Assembly: GCA_012837935.1 (NCBI GenBank)
Contig: DUQG01000014.1
Coordinates: 124,001-188,000 of the forward strand
DNA: 64,000 nt
Origin: Bacteroidales bacterium
GTDB lineage: Bacteria > Bacteroidota > Bacteroidia > Bacteroidales > Paludibacteraceae
Direction of reading: 5' to 3'
The position numbers and the translations under genes are program-made. Each line of letters starts with the position of its first letter. Positions within the stretch are counted from its first letter, which is position 1. Positions 54,051 to 62,738 of the stretch are shown here, in pieces. Below the pieces are notes generated by a model. The model searched no databases and had not been told where the DNA came from. It was given only the letters and a program-made list of their open reading frames with translations.

Positions 54051-57000
54051 TTATTTTCCGTCAATTTCTTTTAGCAACTCTTTCACAGCCACTTCCAACT
54101 GCGTATCAACACCGTTAACGGCTTTGTGTAGGTCAAGTGGAACTTTGATATCCGGTTCAAGTTGGGCGTTTTCAAGGTAAGTACCTTTTGCCGTGCGGTA
54201 ACCAACCACCGGAATTCCGAAATAAACAGTCGGGTCTTGAAGAGTTACCCAGTTTACGCTGGTCATTGTTCCCGGAACAGGCATTCCCACCAATTTACCG
54301 ATATTCATCGTTTTGTAAACCCAAGGCGTTCCGTGCGCATTAGAATAATCGGCTTCGGTCATTAGCATAATGGAAGCTTTGTTCCAACGACGACTCGGCA
54401 TTTCGCAATAATCTTTTCCACGTACAACTTGTTGCAGGTACTTTTTGCTGCTGAAAAACACTTCGATATCTTCGTGCAGACGACCACCACCGTTGTAGCG
54501 AATATCAATCACAATACCTTCTTTTTGGTAGTATTTTCCAAGTGCATCGGCGTACATGGTACGGAAACTATCATCACCCATAGATGGAATATGCACATAA
54601 CCTAAGCGACCACCGGAAAGACGTTCCACTTCATCGGCACGTTGTTTTACCCAACGTTTGTAGAGCATATTATCCAGCGCAGCGGATGTGATTGGTTTTA
54701 TCACCTCGTCCCAACGATTTCCATTTGCGGGGGAATAGATGGAAACAAGCGTATTTTTACCTGCTTTTCCTTCCAGAAGTTCGTAGTGGTCTGCATTGTC
54801 GGTGATTTCTTCGCCATCAATTTTTTCAATAATATCCCCAACTTGTAGCTTCGATTTGAAATTATCAAACGGACTATTTACCAAAATTTCATCCACTTTT
54901 AGACCTTTTTTACCTTCAATATACGAAGTGAAAAGTCCTAACTCAGCCATTCTGTCGCTACTTGCCGGTACACGATAACCTGAACCGGTGTGTGAAACGT
55001 TTAACTCACCGAGCAATTCAGAAAGCATTTCTGAGAAATCGTAATTGTTAGTGATGTGAAGCAAGAATTTGCGATAATGCTTGGTCAGTTTATCCCAATT
55101 TACGCCGTGCATATCCACTTTGTAAAAACGCTCTTTCTCTTCACGATATACCTGGTCAAACATAAATTCACGCTCTTTTGCCAAGTCGAGTTTTATTTCG
55201 GCTTTGTAATCGATATTAGAGAATTTTTCATTGGAAAGTTCCATTTTCTGCATTCTTCTGCCACTTAAAACAAACAACGTTTTTTGTTCTTTATCCATAC
55301 TCAAGGATGAACTACCACCTTTAAGCTTGCTAAGAAGTTTAGTCGATTTTTCACGTAAATCGTACATCCACATATCGTAATCGTCTTCAAAAGCTGACAT
55401 ATAGTAGAGTTTCGTAGCATCTTTGTTGATGATGGCATCTCCAAGGCGAGAGGAATTTGGTGTCAGACGTACCGTCCTCTCTTCGATGTTATCTAATTCC
55501 ATCACAATATCTTTTACTTTTTCATCTTTCTTATCTTTTTTGTCAGATGATTTATCCTTATCTTTTTTCTTCTCATCCTCTTCCTTTTTAGCCTCTTCTT
55601 CGGCTTTTTTCGCCTCTTTTTCTGCTTCAGTAAAAAGCTCATACTCTTCCTTATTCATACGGAATTTATTGTATGCCTCGCGATTTACAAAAGCAATCAT
55701 CACATCTTCCATTGAGCCCCAAGATGCATGGTTACGCATTCCGTACATTTCAGAATTAAACAAAATGGCATTTCCGTCCATTACCCAGCGTAGATTAGAA
55801 TTGAAATATCCGCTGTTGGTTACGGGATAAACCTCTCCGCCATCTTTTGCATTTACAATGCCTATATTAGTGTAAGGGGCGTGTGCATTGGAAATATAGG
55901 AAAGTGCAAACCATTTTCCGTCAGGCGACCACTCGAATGTCATCCGTCCGTGTGCATCGTGCTGAAAACTACCATCGGTAATCTGACGAAGTTTTTTACT
56001 CTCAATGTTATAGACCATCAATTTCTTGCGATCCATCATAAAGGCTACCTCTTTTCCGTCTGGCGAAAATTTCGGTTGCTGCTTTTCTGATTTATTGCCT
56101 TTGATTAACTCTTCCTCTTCAATCAAAGTGGCGTTCGGGAAATTTGGGTCTTCTTTGCGAGCAATTTTAGCAATATAGGCATTCCAATATCCATCGCGAT
56201 AGCTTGAGTAGACAAGCGAACGGTTATCTTTTCCAAAATCCACATCAGCTTCTTGTGCTACGGTTTGCGTGATTTGTTTGGTAGTATTGTATTCGGTAGA
56301 AGTAACAAAAACTTCCCCGCGTACGATAAATGCCACCTGTTTCCCGTCGGGCGAATTGCTTGCAGAGGTAGCGCCGGATGTAAAGCTAAGCTTTTTCAAC
56401 TGCTCGTTGTTCACATCGGTTGAAATATTGATATTCAATTTTTTAGGCGATTTTGTACCTTGTTCAAGGATGTAAATTTCCCCGTCAAATCCAAAGCAAA
56501 GCGTTCCATTTTTAGCAATAGAAAGAAAACGAACAGGATGTTCTTTGAAATTGGTTATCTGCTTCATTTCAGACGGATTGTTTAGTGATGCGGAAAAAAC
56601 ATTGAAACTTCCGCCTTTTTCACTTAGGAAATAGAAGGAATTTCCATCCGGACTGTAAATCGGGTCGGTATCTTCACCGGGTCGGTCGATAAGTCTTTTT
56701 TGGGTGTTTGTTTTTAAGTCATATTCCAAAATATCTCGTGTAACTGATGATGTGTGCTTTTTCCGCCAAGTATTTTCAAAGCCTTTTACATCTTGGAAAA
56801 GGAATTTTTGTCCCGATTTGTCGAAATCGATTTTTTCAGCAGGGTAGGCGAGCAGCATTTTGGCACGACCACCGTTTACAGGAACTTTATAAACTTCCGT
56901 TAAGCGTCCGGTAGGAAACAATGCACTCTGTGCCGGGTCTTGGTAATGGGCAGAGAAAACAATGAATTTTCCATCGGGTGTGAAAGTATGTGGCGTTTCA

Positions 57001-57329
57001 TTCGCCGAATGGAAAGTAAGTCGTTTGGCAGTACCGCCATTCGCAGACATAATATAAATATCGCGTGTACCCCCATCGCGGTCACTTACAAAAGCAATCT
57101 GCTTGCCGTCCGGCGACCAAATTGGGTTGCTGTCGAAAGCATCGTGTGTGGTGAGACGAATAGCCGTGCCACCCGCCGTACTAACTTTGAAAATATCGCC
57201 TTGATAGGCAAAAGCTACTTCGCTGCCATCCGGCGAAATGCTCGGATAGCGCATCCATAATGGTGATTGAGCGGAAAGAAATATTCCCGTCAAAAGAAAA
57301 ATGGATAGGAATAAATGTTTTTTTGTCAT
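54051..57329 (-). CDS. Tricorn-like S41 protease
   Basis: 1092 residues, secreted: MTKKHLFLSIFLLTGIFLSAQ. Residues 30-300 and 320-560 form two TolB/WD40-type propellers with repeated SPDG-x-x-hAF motifs. A Lys/Glu-rich stretch at about 565-615 (KEEDEKKKDKDKSSDKK) is low-complexity. Then come a C1-like domain, a PDZ domain (LQVGDIIEKIDGEEI) and the S41 core: IDIRYNGGGRLHED and the likely nucleophile Ser996 in ADYSNAHG. Homologous to tricorn, which degrades peptides in archaea; here it is periplasmic or outer-membrane associated. The physiological target is unknown. Confidence 0.9.
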   Translation of the reverse strand: MTKKHLFLSIFLLTGIFLSAQSPLWMRYPSISPDGSEVAFAYQGDIFKVSTAGGTAIRLTTHDAFDSNPIWSPDGKQIAFVSDRDGGTRDIYIMSANGGTAKRLTFHSANETPHTFTPDGKFIVFSAHYQDPAQSALFPTGRLTEVYKVPVNGGRAKMLLAYPAEKIDFDKSGQKFLFQDVKGFENTWRKKHTSSVTRDILEYDLKTNTQKRLIDRPGEDTDPIYSPDGNSFYFLSEKGGSFNVFSASLNNPSEMKQITNFKEHPVRFLSIAKNGTLCFGFDGEIYILEQGTKSPKKLNINISTDVNNEQLKKLSFTSGATSASNSPDGKQVAFIVRGEVFVTSTEYNTTKQITQTVAQEADVDFGKDNRSLVYSSYRDGYWNAYIAKIARKEDPNFPNATLIEEEELIKGNKSEKQQPKFSPDGKEVAFMMDRKKLMVYNIESKKLRQITDGSFQHDAHGRMTFEWSPDGKWFALSYISNAHAPYTNIGIVNAKDGGEVYPVTNSGYFNSNLRWVMDGNAILFNSEMYGMRNHASWGSMEDVMIAFVNREAYNKFRMNKEEYELFTEAEKEAKKAEEEAKKEEDEKKKDKDKSSDKKDKKDEKVKDIVMELDNIEERTVRLTPNSSRLGDAIINKDATKLYYMSAFEDDYDMWMYDLREKSTKLLSKLKGGSSSLSMDKEQKTLFVLSGRRMQKMELSNEKFSNIDYKAEIKLDLAKEREFMFDQVYREEKERFYKVDMHGVNWDKLTKHYRKFLLHITNNYDFSEMLSELLGELNVSHTGSGYRVPASSDRMAELGLFTSYIEGKKGLKVDEILVNSPFDNFKSKLQVGDIIEKIDGEEITDNADHYELLEGKAGKNTLVSIYSPANGNRWDEVIKPITSAALDNMLYKRWVKQRADEVERLSGGRLGYVHIPSMGDDSFRTMYADALGKYYQKEGIVIDIRYNGGGRLHEDIEVFFSSKKYLQQVVRGKDYCEMPSRRWNKASIMLMTEADYSNAHGTPWVYKTMNIGKLVGMPVPGTMTSVNWVTLQDPTVYFGIPVVGYRTAKGTYLENAQLEPDIKVPLDLHKAVNGVDTQLEVAVKELLKEIDGK

Positions 57330-57365
57330 GTGTTGGTTATGTTAAGTTGTTGTTAATATAAGCAC

Positions 57366-57393
57366 GAAGTAGGAAGCTCGAAGTTTGAAGCTA
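57366..57393. repeat. Heptad array upstream of the tricorn-like gene
   Basis: GAAGTAG, GAAGCTC, GAAGTTT, GAAGCTA; unit GAAGNNN, between the fusion protein stop and the protease start. Confidence 0.7.
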
Positions 57394-57425
57394 AGTAGCA
57401 GCTACTTTTTGCACAAACCAAAAAG

Positions 57426-57440
57426 TCCCCCTGCGGGGGA
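57426..57440. repeat. C/G hairpin, family D
   Basis: TCCCCC-TGC-GGGGGA followed by TTTAGGGGGCTT; the stem and the AAAAGT lead match the hairpin after ftsK (3604-3619) read in reverse. Confidence 0.6.
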
Positions 57441-57465
57441 TTTAGGGGGCTTCCTAACTAAATAA

Positions 57466-58989
57466 TTACTTTCTCTTCAAACTATAAATATCCTTCCTTC
57501 TGTCTCGTAGATTTCTAACGCTTCCGAATTGATTTAGTTCGTTCAATAAATCTAAATCCACATCGGCAATTAATATCATTTCTGTGTTGGGTGTGGCTTC
57601 TGCTTTTACGCCGTTGGTTGGGAAGGCGAAATCACAAGGCGTGAAAACCATCGCCTGACCATATTGAATATCCATATTATGCACTTTCGGCAAGTTCCCC
57701 ACACATCCGGCAATGGCAACGTAGCACTCATTTTCAATGGCACGAGATTGTGCACAGTGTCTTACACGAGAGTAGCCGTTTTGCGTGTCGGTAAGGAAAG
57801 GCACGAAAAGAATTTGCATACCTTCATCGGCAAGCAGGCGTGGAAGCTCAGGGAACTCTACATCGTAGCAAATTAGCACACCGATTTTTCCACAGTCCGT
57901 ATCAAAAGTTTTTACCACATCACCGCCTTGCATACCCCATATGCGAGCTTCATCGGGTGTAACGTGTAGTTTTTCATATTTCTCACGCGAACCGTCTCGA
58001 CGACAAAGATATCCTACGTTGAAAAGGCGATTGTCACGCATTTCAGGCATACTTCCGGTTAGTATATTAATATTATACGAAATAGCTAATTCAGACATCT
58101 CATTCACTATCTCATCGGTGTAATTTGCCAATTCACGAATGGCATTTGATTCCGAAAGATGATTGTATTTTGCCATCAGCGGTGCGTTGAAAAACTCGGG
58201 GAATAGGGCGAAATCGCAATGATAACCCGACACGGCATCAATAAAGAATTCGGCTTGCTGCATCATATCTTCTAAATCTTTGTAGGAGCGCATTTGCCAC
58301 TGAATAAGTCCAAGGCGAACAATTTTTTTGGCAATGGTAGCTTCATCGGTCGGTTCTTCGTAATAGATATTATCCCAACGCATCAGCACGGCATATTCGT
58401 TGCTTTCATCATCGCCGGGTAAATAGCCACGAAGCACCCGAACAGCCTGGAAGTTATTTGAAATTTGGAAGTTAAGAACCGGATCGTCTATCTCTTTCAG
58501 ACGCACACTTCTGATATATTCTCGTGGCGTCATTTTATCTGCATATAGATGATAGTTAGGCATTCGTCCACCAAAAATAATCGATTTCAGGTTCAGGCGT
58601 TCGCAAAGATCTTTACGATAGTCATATAGTCGTCTTCCGAGTCGAAGTCCACGGAATTCCGTGCTAACAAATACCTCTATACCATAGAGCACATCACCTT
58701 TTGCTGTGTGCGTACTGAAATTATCACCAATAGCTTTCTTATAGGTGTGGTTGTTACCAAGCTTTTTATAATCAACAATAATAGAAAGTGCACATGCGGC
58801 AAGTTTTCCGTTTACTTTAATAATTACTTGACCTTCAGGAAAAATATTAATAAGTTTCTGAATTTGTGTCTTTCTCCAATAAGCTTCGGGTTCGTTACCG
58901 TAAATTTCAATCATTACCTGTTTCAACTCATCGTAATCTTCAATTGTCAGGTAAGTTAATTCAATGTTTTCAATGTTACTTAAATCCAT
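57466..58989 (-). CDS. GNAT acetyltransferase-nitrilase fusion
   Basis: 507 residues. N-terminal GNAT domain to about 205 (acetyl-CoA loop VSTEFRGLRLGRRLYDYRKDLC) joined to a carbon-nitrogen hydrolase domain with the catalytic triad Glu in FPEFFNAP (about 267), Lys in YEKLHVTPDE (about 337) and Cys374 in ICYDVEFPE. The fusion is widespread in bacteria; substrate unknown, perhaps a small amide coupled to acylation. Cytosolic. CAAATTTA at 59019-59026 on the plus strand reads TAAATTTG in reverse, a possible -7 box. Confidence 0.92.
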   Translation of the reverse strand: MDLSNIENIELTYLTIEDYDELKQVMIEIYGNEPEAYWRKTQIQKLINIFPEGQVIIKVNGKLAACALSIIVDYKKLGNNHTYKKAIGDNFSTHTAKGDVLYGIEVFVSTEFRGLRLGRRLYDYRKDLCERLNLKSIIFGGRMPNYHLYADKMTPREYIRSVRLKEIDDPVLNFQISNNFQAVRVLRGYLPGDDESNEYAVLMRWDNIYYEEPTDEATIAKKIVRLGLIQWQMRSYKDLEDMMQQAEFFIDAVSGYHCDFALFPEFFNAPLMAKYNHLSESNAIRELANYTDEIVNEMSELAISYNINILTGSMPEMRDNRLFNVGYLCRRDGSREKYEKLHVTPDEARIWGMQGGDVVKTFDTDCGKIGVLICYDVEFPELPRLLADEGMQILFVPFLTDTQNGYSRVRHCAQSRAIENECYVAIAGCVGNLPKVHNMDIQYGQAMVFTPCDFAFPTNGVKAEATPNTEMILIADVDLDLLNELNQFGSVRNLRDRRKDIYSLKRK

Positions 58990-59453
58990 AATGTTCTACT
59001 TTAATTTTCACGAATTACAAATTTACTAAAAAATCTGCTGATAATTTGATTTATTAATATATTTAAAGATATACTTAGGGTTTAGAAAGAAAATTTGTAA
59101 TAACAGTTTAATTTCTATAGAATTTTCACTCATAGTGCTTGGAGAATTAAAAGAAATTCTCTACCTTTGGCAAAAATAAAAAAAAGTCAGTTTTTAAGAC
59201 ACCGTAGTGTTTGTTCACTTGTTTTAATACTATGTTTTTAAGTTCTTTCCTTTCGGATGAGATAATGATTTATGTATTTAGCATAACAGTTTAGACGCTC
59301 ATTTTGTCCTAAAAATATGTCAAAACGTTACTTAGGAACAAATATGGATAGTCATTATAGCTTTTAATACAGTTATTTGTATTTATAATAAAACTAATTT
59401 AATAATCCGTTTAACAATTAAAACAAAAGAGTATAAAAAAACGAAGATTTTTC
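58990..59453. other. Divergent spacer with the susC promoter and leader
   Basis: AT-rich. Holds the promoter at 59139-59169 and a leader of about 280 bases. TTAGGAACAAATATGGATA at 59330-59348 resembles the tail of family C elements (near 11513 and 48029). Confidence 0.55.
59139..59169 (+). promoter_or_regulatory. Promoter of the susC/susD operon
   Basis: TTG (59139-59141), 20-bp spacer, TACCTTTG (59162-59169): a full match. Transcription would begin near 59176, giving an unusually long leader. Confidence 0.7.
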
Positions 59454-61820
59454 TTGAAAAGTATGCTCACAATTCTGTTTTGTGCGTTTACTTTTACAGC
59501 TTTTGCTCAAACCAAAACAGTTTCAGGTACTGTGGTGGATAAGCAGAATGAGCCTCTGATTGGTGTAGCTGTAAGGGTGCAAGGCACTTCTATTGCAGCA
59601 GCTACCAATTTTGATGGTCAGTTCACGCTGAACAATGTTCCTGAAAACGGTGTGCTGGAAATCAGTTACGTAGGTATGGCTACGCAGAGAGTTCCGGTTG
59701 CCGGCAAGAGCACTTTTAGAATTACCTTAGAGGAGGACAGTGAGATGCTACAGGAAGTGGTAGTAACAGGTTATGGCGGTGTGCAAAAAGCCAAAACAGT
59801 AACAGCGTCGGCCTCTGCTGTTAATGTTAAGGATCTTGCTAAACTGCCTGTAACTTCAATGTCAGAAGGTTTAGGAGGACGTGTTACGGGTGTAATTACT
59901 CAGCAAAGCTCGGGTGCACCAGGTGAAAACGTAAAAATTTGGATTCGTGGAGGATCAAACATCCTATATGTTATAGATGATGTTGTGATGGAATCCGCAC
60001 AAGGTAATGAGTTCTTTAGCAGATTACGTCCGGATGATATCGCTTCGATGTCTATTTTGAAAGACGCATCAGCTACTGCAGTGTATGGACCTCGTGCTGC
60101 TAACGGTGTAGTAGTAATTGCTACTAAAAGAGGACAAGAAGGCGCTCCGGTTATCACGTTTAACCAAAAAGTTTCGCTAATGACGCCTTCATACAGAGCT
60201 AAAGGTATGAGTCCCTATGAGTTTGCTTTAGCACGAAATGAAGTAGCGTTTGCAAACTATCAAGAAAGCCCAACATTTAATAATACGGAACTTTCTAAAT
60301 ACTATATGGGTGACTTGTGGCAAAAGGGATACAGCCAAGCGGATATCTTGAGACTTGTTAACGAAAGGTACAATTTAGGTTATACCTTAACTGATATTCA
60401 AGACCTATTTGATCCTTATAAAACGCAAGGTGGAAACATTCAAGACTATTATTCTGCTTATGACCCATGGGATATGTTTGACCATGTTCAACCGATGTAT
60501 CAAACAAACGTAAGTATCCGTGGAGGTAGTGAGCGAGTAAGATATTATTCCAGTTTGGGTTATTTAAATCAAAAAGGGGTAAGCAAAAACTTTGATTACA
60601 GCCAAGTAAACTTCGTGTTGAATACCGACGCATTTTTATTGAAAGATAAAAGTTTGAAGTTTACTTTTAATGTAAACGGTAATAAAACCGATCAAAGAAA
60701 ACCTGCAGCCGGAGAAGGTATTTTCAACTCAGCAATGTATGGTGACTGGATGCCTAAAAAACCGTTAGAGTGGAGTACAGGACTTCCAAGAAAACACTCG
60801 GTAACTTCACTTCTCAACACAGGGTTCAACAACACAGACGTATATCGTTTCCAAATGAATTCAGCATTAAAATGGGATTTGCCTTGGGTGGAAGGTTTAG
60901 CAGCATCGGCGAGTCTAAATTATACTACATCATACAATATGAATCGTGCTTTCAATCATGATCAAGAAAATGTGTATGATGCTCCTTATTCAACCTCTTT
61001 CTCCAATTACAATCCGGATAATGCACAGGTGTATCAATACTGGGGAAATTATAACCTAATCACCGGTATTTTCCAGTTGGATTATAACCGCTCTTTCGGC
61101 AAACACAATTTCACTGCCATGGCGAACTATCAAAGCCAAATAAGAAGAACCAACTGGACAAGTGCAAGAAAGAAAGGTTATCCAACCACATTGGCTCCTC
61201 AGCTTGATTTAGGCGCTGAAATGCAGAATATTGGAGGTTCTGCTTCTGAATGGGGATCTGCTTCTTATATCGGTCGTTTGACATATGATTACGACAATAA
61301 ATACCTGTTCCAATACAGTGCAAACTACAACGGTTCTCTAAGTTATAGCCCGGAAAAACGCTGGGGATACTTCCAAGCTGTTTCATTAGGATGGGTTATG
61401 ACAGAAGAAAACTGGTTTAAAGACTTAGTTAATCCTACTATTGTGAATATGTTGAAAATCCGTGGTGGTATAGGATTGGTAGGTAATGATGCAGTGGGAT
61501 ATCCATTTTCTTTCCTTACTCAATATGCACAAAAGGATGGACGAGTATTGTTTGGTGCAGACATGAACCCCGATGTTGCTTGGACTGTTTCTACTATTGC
61601 CAATGACTTAAAATGGTCTAGTAGTACTCAGACCGGACTTGGGGTAGATTTCGGATTTTTACGCGACAGACTTACCGGTTCATTTGATACCTATCTTTAT
61701 TTGAATAAAGGTGACGTGATGAATATGACCGATGAGATGATACGGACAGATATTTTAGGTATGCCTAATGTTCCACAAATTAACGCGCCGTTCTCCACAT
61801 CTCGTAAAGGGGGGGGTTGA
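59454..61820 (+). CDS. SusC/RagA-type TonB-dependent receptor, N-terminal part
   Basis: 788 residues of a protein that should be about 1070 long. Signal peptide MKSMLTILFCAFTFTAFAQ from a TTG codon at 59454; an ATG at 59463 is the alternative, and no in-frame ATG lies upstream before a stop. Carboxypeptidase-like domain SGTVVDKQNEPLIGVAVRVQGT, then the SusC plug: EVVVTGYGGVQKAKTVTASASAV, ILYVIDDVVMESAQG, DDIASMSILKDASATAVYGPRAANGVVVIATKRG. The barrel breaks at a run of eight G (61808-61815): seven G would join it to the frame that continues at 61816. It should import oligosaccharides or peptides with SusD. Confidence 0.9.
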   Translation: MKSMLTILFCAFTFTAFAQTKTVSGTVVDKQNEPLIGVAVRVQGTSIAAATNFDGQFTLNNVPENGVLEISYVGMATQRVPVAGKSTFRITLEEDSEMLQEVVVTGYGGVQKAKTVTASASAVNVKDLAKLPVTSMSEGLGGRVTGVITQQSSGAPGENVKIWIRGGSNILYVIDDVVMESAQGNEFFSRLRPDDIASMSILKDASATAVYGPRAANGVVVIATKRGQEGAPVITFNQKVSLMTPSYRAKGMSPYEFALARNEVAFANYQESPTFNNTELSKYYMGDLWQKGYSQADILRLVNERYNLGYTLTDIQDLFDPYKTQGGNIQDYYSAYDPWDMFDHVQPMYQTNVSIRGGSERVRYYSSLGYLNQKGVSKNFDYSQVNFVLNTDAFLLKDKSLKFTFNVNGNKTDQRKPAAGEGIFNSAMYGDWMPKKPLEWSTGLPRKHSVTSLLNTGFNNTDVYRFQMNSALKWDLPWVEGLAASASLNYTTSYNMNRAFNHDQENVYDAPYSTSFSNYNPDNAQVYQYWGNYNLITGIFQLDYNRSFGKHNFTAMANYQSQIRRTNWTSARKKGYPTTLAPQLDLGAEMQNIGGSASEWGSASYIGRLTYDYDNKYLFQYSANYNGSLSYSPEKRWGYFQAVSLGWVMTEENWFKDLVNPTIVNMLKIRGGIGLVGNDAVGYPFSFLTQYAQKDGRVLFGADMNPDVAWTVSTIANDLKWSSSTQTGLGVDFGFLRDRLTGSFDTYLYLNKGDVMNMTDEMIRTDILGMPNVPQINAPFSTSRKGGG

Positions 61821-62673
61821 AGTATCGATCAACTGGAACGATAAAATTGGTAAAGTGGGATATAGAGCCGGCTTGAATTATTCCTACTGGGATGAGAGAG
61901 TTACTCGCCATACTACTAAGAGCTCAGACTGGTGGTCGCCTACATTTGACAATATCGGAAAAAGATGGATGCATCCCGTGTATGTTTTGGGTGTTAAATC
62001 TGATGGACTATTTGGCGATTGGAACGATATGTACAACTCTTTCCTACATAGCACTAGAAATAGAACATTGGGTACTATTAGATTGGTTGATACCAATGGT
62101 GACGGTAGAGAAACTGACTACTACGTACTCAATGTACCGGGTACAGTGCCTCTAACTCAATTTGGTATTACTTTAGGTGCAGACTGGAATGGCTTTGATT
62201 TTGAAGTTTTCTTACAAGGCGCTACTCTCGTGTCAGGTGCTATGCCTTCACCTATGCGTAACCAACAAGACTATATGTGGAATTATGGACAGTATGCTTT
62301 CCAACATGCCTATACACCTTCCAATCCTGACGTAAATGCCGCTCTTCCAATGCCGGCACCGGCAGGTAATTCTTGGGGATATTCATATATTGACCTATGG
62401 GCATTTGACGCTTCTTATCTGAAACTTAAAAACATAAGCTTGCGTTATGATTTGAAGAGAAGTGTATTGAAAAATGTTCAGTCTTTCCAAGCAATGGATT
62501 TGTCATTTGTGGTAACTAATGCACTTACATGGACTAAGAGCTCTTATCCGTTAAAAGGATTGCAAGATCCGGAGTTTATGGTATCTCATCATAATATATA
62601 TGGTGCCGGTGGTACATTGGGTAGTTATCCGACCCAACGTTCTTATACTTTAAGTCTTAGCGTAACATTATAA
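61768..62673 (+). CDS. SusC/RagA-type receptor, C-terminal part (frameshifted)
   Basis: The real homologous sequence begins at about 61812 with GGVEVSINWNDKIGKVGYRAGLNYSYWDERV and continues the barrel to the terminal strand LGSYPTQRSYTLSLSVTL. The 15 residues before that are out-of-frame reading of the upstream part. No start signal of its own is visible. Together with 59454-61820 it makes one full-length SusC. Either the gene is inactive, is switched by slippage, or the extra G is a sequencing error. Confidence 0.85.
   Translation: MFHKLTRRSPHLVKGGVEVSINWNDKIGKVGYRAGLNYSYWDERVTRHTTKSSDWWSPTFDNIGKRWMHPVYVLGVKSDGLFGDWNDMYNSFLHSTRNRTLGTIRLVDTNGDGRETDYYVLNVPGTVPLTQFGITLGADWNGFDFEVFLQGATLVSGAMPSPMRNQQDYMWNYGQYAFQHAYTPSNPDVNAALPMPAPAGNSWGYSYIDLWAFDASYLKLKNISLRYDLKRSVLKNVQSFQAMDLSFVVTNALTWTKSSYPLKGLQDPEFMVSHHNIYGAGGTLGSYPTQRSYTLSLSVTL
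61808..61815 (+). other. Run of eight G causing the susC frameshift
   Basis: The only long G run in the window. Removing one G restores the frame CGT AAA GGG GGG GTT GAA GTA across the break. Confidence 0.85.
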
Positions 62674-62738
62674 AAAAAAATTATTATGAAAAATAAGATA
62701 TTTAAATATTTATTGAGTGGAATGTTTATACTCACTTT

